Below, one piece after another: positions 34,630-39,199 of a DNA stretch of 39,199 nucleotides. Origin of the DNA: Aeriscardovia sp. Lineage in GTDB: Bacteria; Actinomycetota; Actinomycetes; Actinomycetales; Bifidobacteriaceae. Location of the stretch: contig JAFYJT010000060.1 of assembly GCA_017537945.1 (NCBI GenBank), positions 1 through 39,199 of the forward strand. Direction: 5' to 3'. The notes beneath the pieces are model-generated. The model made no database searches. It had not been told where the DNA came from and was given only the letters and a program-made list of their open reading frames with translations. A program made the position numbers and the translations under genes. Position 1 is the stretch's first letter; each line of letters begins with the position of its first letter.

Positions 34630-34742
34630 GCATTTATGCTGCCTGCCTTGCGCGCTAAAGCAAAATCTCAAATATACAGCATTTGGAGTGGTAAAGTTTT
34701 AGAGTCGATCATTTGCAGTTCCAGAATCGGTTTCAAGAAGGC

Positions 34743-34759
34743 CCTCCGGCTTCCGGAGG
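34743..34759 (+). promoter_or_regulatory. Small hairpin upstream of the methyltransferase start
   Basis: CCTCCGG-CTT-CCGGAGG, 7-bp stem with 3-base loop, 21 bases before the methyltransferase ATG. It would fold in the mRNA leader and contains a GGAGG that is too far from the ATG to act as its ribosome-binding site. Confidence 0.4.
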
Positions 34760-34780
34760 ACAGGAAGCGGGGAAAAGGGC

Positions 34781-36641
34781 ATGGGAAAAACTGAGTCTGA
34801 AAACAAGGGCCAAAAACTTTTCCCCTTTTCTTTCAGCCTTGGGCGCCTCTGCCGCATAGATTCCTCCCTGTATTCCGAAATCCTGAAAATCCTGCTTTCC
34901 GACAGATCCCGCAAGAGAAACATTATCTGGGCCACCGACGCCTACGAAGGGCATGCGTGGGAAAGCCCAATCCGCCAGGACGAGGTCTCGCTTATCCGCC
35001 CGCGGGCCTTCAAAGAGGATGCGGAAAAACAGGCCAGGATAAAGACGCATGCGGAGGTATTTACCCCGTTCGAGGTTGTTTCCCGGATGACGAAGGCCCT
35101 CTGGGAAGACCCCGAAGGGCATGACAAGACCTACCTTGAAATTGCCTGCGGGGAAGCCCCTTTCATTACATCGCGCTATGACGCCGCTACGGGAACACCC
35201 GTCGCTTTGCAGGAGCGCGTGGGGATTTTGGACAGGAAGCTCCAGGAGGCCGGGAAAGCGGCCGAAGACGACGAAGATTGGATGGAGCGGGTCGAAGAGG
35301 CATTAAAGTCGGTCTACGGCTACGAGTTTCAGGGCGACAGCCTTTTCATAGCCCGCGCCAATGTTTTAGACGCCTTTCTTGAAAACTTTGAAACGCGGTT
35401 CCACAGGGTCTGCGATCCTGATCTCCTCCTCAAAGAGGCCAGCATAGTCTCGTGGAACTTCTGGCAGATGGACGGAAGGACCCAGGCTCCGCCTATAAAA
35501 GGCGGGGGCAGGCCGGCAAACGATCTTTTCAATGACAATCCGCCGTGCAGGATCCGCTTTTGGGACCAATCGAGATCGACGCCATTCAGCAACATAAAGT
35601 TGGAAGAAAGGAGAGGCATGAAGCGGTTTTACGCCGTGATAGGCAACCCGCCTTATCAAAATAAGCGGGAAGGCACTAGCGATGAATCCATATACCATTA
35701 CTTTATGGAGGGAGCTTTTGAGGTTGCCGATAAAGTCGAGCTCATTACGCCAGCGCGATTTTTATTCGATACTGGAGACACTCCAAGCAAGTGGAATCAA
35801 AAAATGCTCCACGACCCTCATTTCCAAATTTTAGATTTTGACGCAAAAAGCGGGAGGTTTTTTCCTAATGTCGATCTGAAGGGGGGGGGTATGCGTCTCT
35901 CTTTGGGATAGGGAGAAGAAGTGTAACCCTATAGAAGAATTCATTCCGTTCAAAGAATTAGCTTCCATAAAAAACAAGGTATGGACAAAATCCCCAGAAT
36001 CATCTTCATTGGAGGAAGAAATCCATCAGCCTTATCGCTTTTCTTCCGCATTCTTTGACAAATACCCCGCAATGCATGAGAGGCTAAGCACCCTAACGGA
36101 AAAAAGGCTAACCGCAGATATATTCAAAAGGCTTGATGGCGATATTTTTGACACGGAGCCAAAAGATGATTCTTCGGTTAAAATTGTTGGTTTAATCAAT
36201 TCAAATCGTGATTATCGGTATATTGATAGGCGTTGGCTGGAAACCCATCCAGATTTAATGAAATGGAAAGTCATAGTACCAAAGGCAAACGGATCAGGGG
36301 CATTAGGAGAAGCAATCTCTACCCCTTTGATCGGCACCCCTTTGATCGGCTATACGCAAACTTTCCTAGGAATTGGAAGTTTTGGTAGCGAACAAGAGGC
36401 TGCAGCATGCTTAAAGTATGTAAAAAGCAAACTCGCCCGCGTCCTCTTAGGGATAAGGAAAACTACGCAAAACAATCCCCCTTATGTTTGGAAGTACGTC
36501 CCATGGCAGGACTTTTCCTCTTCTTCCGACATTGACTGGACTCAATCCATTTCCGACATCGACCGCCAGCTCTACCAAAAGTACGGGCTGAATGAAGAAG
36601 AGATCGCGTTCATTGAGAGCAATGTGAAGGAGATGGAGTAA
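34781..36641 (+). CDS. Eco57I-type N6-adenine DNA methyltransferase, frameshifted at a G9 tract
   Basis: The gene reads in one frame from 34781 to a stop at 35909-35911 (376 residues) and continues in the -1 frame to a stop at 36639-36641. With 8 instead of 9 G at 35881-35889 the two parts join as one 619-residue protein, and the junction then reads DLKGGVCVSLWD, the expected continuation of the family. Motifs: THAEVFTP (89-96), SAM-binding LEIACGEAPF (119-128), catalytic NPPY (289-292). The C-terminal part (TRD-like) lies after the break, so the present form should lack target recognition. The 35700-36500 part is AT-richer than the rest and holds a 15-bp tandem repeat. The product should methylate adenine for self-protection. 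A sequencing error in the tract cannot be excluded. Confidence 0.85.
35881..35889 (+). repeat. G9 homopolymer at the methyltransferase frameshift
   Basis: Nine consecutive G, the longest homopolymer of G or C I see in the window. It lies exactly at the point where the methyltransferase frame breaks; loss of one G restores the frame. It is a candidate slipped-strand switch. Confidence 0.9.
36321..36350 (+). repeat. Perfect 15-bp tandem duplication in the methyltransferase
   Basis: ACCCCTTTGATCGGC occurs twice in a row, encoding TPLIG-TPLIG. The unit is a multiple of three, so copy change would keep the frame and only alter the specificity domain. Confidence 0.95.
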
Positions 36642-39199
36642 TGGCAAAAACAGATGGGGCCTCAAAATATGTAGATCCTTTCGAGCCTTGCGATCCGAGG
36701 ATGTACGCCTACGTTATCCCCGATTACCCCAAGTTGGAGGGCTGGACGAAAATCGGGTATACGGAGCAAAAAGCCGAAAAGAGAGTTAGGGAGCAGGTCT
36801 TTACCGCCAACGTGGAAGCCGAGCTAAAGTGGGATCTTCCCGCCGTTTATGATGACGGCAAAATCTTCAACCAGGATCACGGGTTCCACGAATACCTCGA
36901 AAGGCTGGGGTATGAGAGGATGCCCCATGAAAACGGCGAACCTTCAGAATGGTTCAAAATTTCCCCAAGCGAGGCGAAGCAGCGCCTTTATGAGTTCAAG
37001 GAAAATCACGGAATCCTAAAGGATGACCCGTCAGCGGCGCCCTTTCCGCCGCTTAGAAAAGAACAAAAAAACGCGATAGAAAAGACCATGCGCTGGTTTG
37101 AAAGCTCCGGCAAGGGCAGCGACTTTTTGTGGAACGCAAAGCCCCGCTTCGGGAAGACCCTGACAGCCTACGCTCTTTGCGAGCGCATGGGATTTAACCT
37201 CATCCTGGTAGTCACCAACAGGCCTGTAATTGCAGATTCCTGGTACAGCGATTATGCGAAATATTTGGGAAGCCAGAAATATTACTTCATAAGCAACGTT
37301 AAAGACTTGCAGAATGCTGCCAAATACCCGCTTTGCATCACGCGGGAAAAGTATTTGAAAAACATTCATAACCTGGTGATGTCTGGAGAACTCGATACAG
37401 GCAAACCGATCATAGATTTTGTAAGCTTCCAGGATCTCAAGGGTTCGATGTATTTCAACCCTGCGGCGGCAGAGGACAAGCTGAAGCAGATCAGCGAAAC
37501 CCACTACGACATTATGATCGTCGACGAGTCCCATGAAGCTGTAGACACCCTGGAGACCCAGACGGTTTTTGAGGGAATCCAGCGCGGCTACACCCTCTAT
37601 CTTTCGGGCACCCCCTTCAAAGCCCTCGCCAGCAACAAATTCCCTGCCGAGGCCATATTCAACTGGACTTATGAGGACGAGCAGGAAGCCAAACAGGAGT
37701 GGAAAGGCAAGGATCGCAACCCTTACGAAGCCATGCCCAGGCTGAATATGCTGACTTACAAAATAAGCGACATAGTCCTGGATGAGCTTCAAAAGGGGAC
37801 CGTGGTAGACGGAGACGCCTATAGCTGGGCCTTCGATCTGAATGAATTGTTTGAAACTGATTCCAAAGGCGCCTTCAAGCACGGGGAGGCCGTCGACAAG
37901 TTCCTAGACGCCTTGACATCTAACGCCAAGTACCCCTTCTCAACCCCGCAACTTCGGGGGGAGCTCCGCCACACATTCTGGCTTCTTAACAGAATTGCCT
38001 CTGTGAAAGCCCTGGCTAAAAAGCTTCGAAGCCATCCCTTCTTCAATGAATACCAGGTAGTGGAGGCCGTAGGAAAGAAAAATAACGATGAAGACGGGGA
38101 TGCGGAATTCGAGGAAGAAAGCTTCTCGGAGGGTAATAAAGGATCTTTGGCGAAAGTGCGTGAAGCGATAGAGAACGGGGGAAAGACAATCACGTTTTCC
38201 GTTGGGCAGCTTACGACGGGAGTCACGGTTCCGGAATGGAACGCGATCCTGATGCTTTCAAGCCTCAAGTCCAAAGAAAGGTATGTGCAGGCGGCGTTCC
38301 GCACTCAAAATCCCTACAGTTTCCAGGCAAAATCCGACGGAAGGATGCAGGAATACCGCAAGCAGAACGCCTACGTCTTCGACTTCGATCCCGCCAGGGC
38401 CCTGACCATATACGACGCTTACGCCAACAGCCTCTGCTCCCACGGGGAAGGCGAATACTTGGATACGCGCCGAAAGGAAGAAAATTCCAGGCGCCTCCTC
38501 AATTTCTTCCCCGTTATAAGCGAGGACGAGCAAGGGGAAATGGTGGAGCTGGATCCCGAGCAGATCATCGCCTTCCCGGCTAAAACCGAAGGAAAGGAAG
38601 CCGTAGAGAGGGGCTTCCACTATGACGGGCTGTTCCAAAACATCGGGATCGTGATGAGAAACCCCAGGTCTTACAGGATCTTGCAAAACGTCAAGCAGTT
38701 CGGAGACGCCCAGGCGGAAAATGGAAATGAGGGCGCTTCCGTTCTCCAGTCCCTCGACGCCGAAGGCAACGCACAACCCACCAGGGAAGAGACGGAAGCC
38801 AGAAAAGAAGAGATTTTCGGAAAGAAAGTCTATTCGGATCCCGATCCTTCCGATATGCAAAGTTTCCGGAATCGCGTGCAAAACGCCCCTCAAAAGAACC
38901 CTTTGGCAGCCTACGACAAGTTCGTCAAAGAAACAGTCACTTCCCCGGTGATTGGGGAAGCGAAGGAAAATGCGAGGCTATCCCCGGACATCATTAGAAA
39001 ATGCGAAAAGAGGATAAATCAGGAGATTACCCCCAAGCTCCAAATCAAGGAGGCCTCTTACCTCCTCAGGAAAAACAATCTTGAAAAGGATAGGGAAGAG
39101 AGCCTAAAGGCGGCAGGCAATGACGAAGAAGAAAAGCGGCGCATTGCCAGATATTTCGACTTGAAGCTCGAAAGCCTCGAAGCCGAGCAGGGGAAGGAA
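36641..39199 (+). CDS. T5orf172/GIY-YIG-like nuclease fused to SF2 helicase (3' truncated by window)
   Basis: An ATG at 36641 overlaps the methyltransferase stop (TAATG), with AAGGAG 8 bases upstream. The frame stays open for 853 codons to the window edge. Residues about 20-110 fit the T5orf172 branch of the GIY-YIG clan: MYAYVI (Y22, Y24), WTKIGYT (K37-G39), R48 and SEWFKIS (E103-W104-F105). From 135 on it is an SF2 helicase: motif I AKPRFGKT (166-173), II DESH (295-298), III SGTP (322-325), VI YVQAAFRTQNPY (Q550, R554). The rest to 853 is charged and helical. It should be the restriction partner of the preceding methyltransferase, translocating on DNA and cutting with the N-terminal domain; this is inferred. 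The name of a full family is not certain. Confidence 0.85.
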   Translation, partial: MAKTDGASKYVDPFEPCDPRMYAYVIPDYPKLEGWTKIGYTEQKAEKRVREQVFTANVEAELKWDLPAVYDDGKIFNQDHGFHEYLERLGYERMPHENGEPSEWFKISPSEAKQRLYEFKENHGILKDDPSAAPFPPLRKEQKNAIEKTMRWFESSGKGSDFLWNAKPRFGKTLTAYALCERMGFNLILVVTNRPVIADSWYSDYAKYLGSQKYYFISNVKDLQNAAKYPLCITREKYLKNIHNLVMSGELDTGKPIIDFVSFQDLKGSMYFNPAAAEDKLKQISETHYDIMIVDESHEAVDTLETQTVFEGIQRGYTLYLSGTPFKALASNKFPAEAIFNWTYEDEQEAKQEWKGKDRNPYEAMPRLNMLTYKISDIVLDELQKGTVVDGDAYSWAFDLNELFETDSKGAFKHGEAVDKFLDALTSNAKYPFSTPQLRGELRHTFWLLNRIASVKALAKKLRSHPFFNEYQVVEAVGKKNNDEDGDAEFEEESFSEGNKGSLAKVREAIENGGKTITFSVGQLTTGVTVPEWNAILMLSSLKSKERYVQAAFRTQNPYSFQAKSDGRMQEYRKQNAYVFDFDPARALTIYDAYANSLCSHGEGEYLDTRRKEENSRRLLNFFPVISEDEQGEMVELDPEQIIAFPAKTEGKEAVERGFHYDGLFQNIGIVMRNPRSYRILQNVKQFGDAQAENGNEGASVLQSLDAEGNAQPTREETEARKEEIFGKKVYSDPDPSDMQSFRNRVQNAPQKNPLAAYDKFVKETVTSPVIGEAKENARLSPDIIRKCEKRINQEITPKLQIKEASYLLRKNNLEKDREESLKAAGNDEEEKRRIARYFDLKLESLEAEQGKE

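Noticed and set aside
1-39199. CRISPR arrays, insertion sequences or prophage genes.
   Set aside because: I found no spaced direct repeats, no transposase or integrase motifs and no phage structural genes.

Overview
The window looks like a chromosomal segment of a moderately GC-rich actinobacterium. The best guess, from family content and not from any search, is Bifidobacteriaceae. The clues are a dgt-dnaG pair, an FHA/variant-leucine-repeat protein next to a huge helicase-like protein, a DivIVA-like coiled-coil protein, a PepC/PepO peptidase pair, several APC amino-acid permeases, a sortase-anchored (LPXTG-type) surface protein, GTG/TTG starts, and genes with no Shine-Dalgarno that look leaderless.

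Layout. 1-3461 (+): 3' part of dgt, dnaG and a small membrane-anchored protein in one tight operon. 3475-6489 (-): xseA, xseB and an APC permease, then tRNA-Arg(TCT). 6559-8546 (+): alpha/beta hydrolase, FmdB-type zinc ribbon, MscL. 8624-13283 (-): FHA protein and a 1201-residue SF1 helicase/nuclease-like protein whose catalytic motifs all look eroded. 13379-14505 (-): L10 leader, rplJ, rplL, terminator. 14512-16706 (-): DivIVA-like coiled-coil protein coupled to the MTA/SAH nucleosidase. 16833-20563 (-): two tandem GadC-like antiporter paralogues, each with its own terminator. 20647-25693 (-): pepC, a 5-TM protein, rpsO, pnp. 25804-27279 (-): another APC permease. 27440-29098: tRNA-Glu(TTC) (-), a DHA2-type MFS exporter (+) and tRNA-Gly(TCC) (-). 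29145-32390 (-): five-module LPLTG surface protein. 32452-34470 (+): M13 metallopeptidase PepO. 34514-34587 (+): tRNA-Met(CAT) with an unusual C33. 34781-39199 (+): a restriction-modification-like locus that runs off the window. No gene-free stretch exceeds 300 bases.

How it fits together. Most of the window is housekeeping (replication, repair, translation, RNA turnover) plus a peptide/amino-acid economy made of two peptidases and four APC permeases. The two most interesting parts are (i) the terminal two-gene system, an Eco57I-type adenine methyltransferase interrupted exactly at a G9 tract (a candidate phase switch) and followed by a fusion of a T5orf172/GIY-YIG-like nuclease domain to an SF2 helicase, and (ii) the FHA + pseudo-helicase pair, where a full-length SF1 helicase/endonuclease scaffold is kept although Walker A, Walker B, motif VI and the nuclease core are all degraded.
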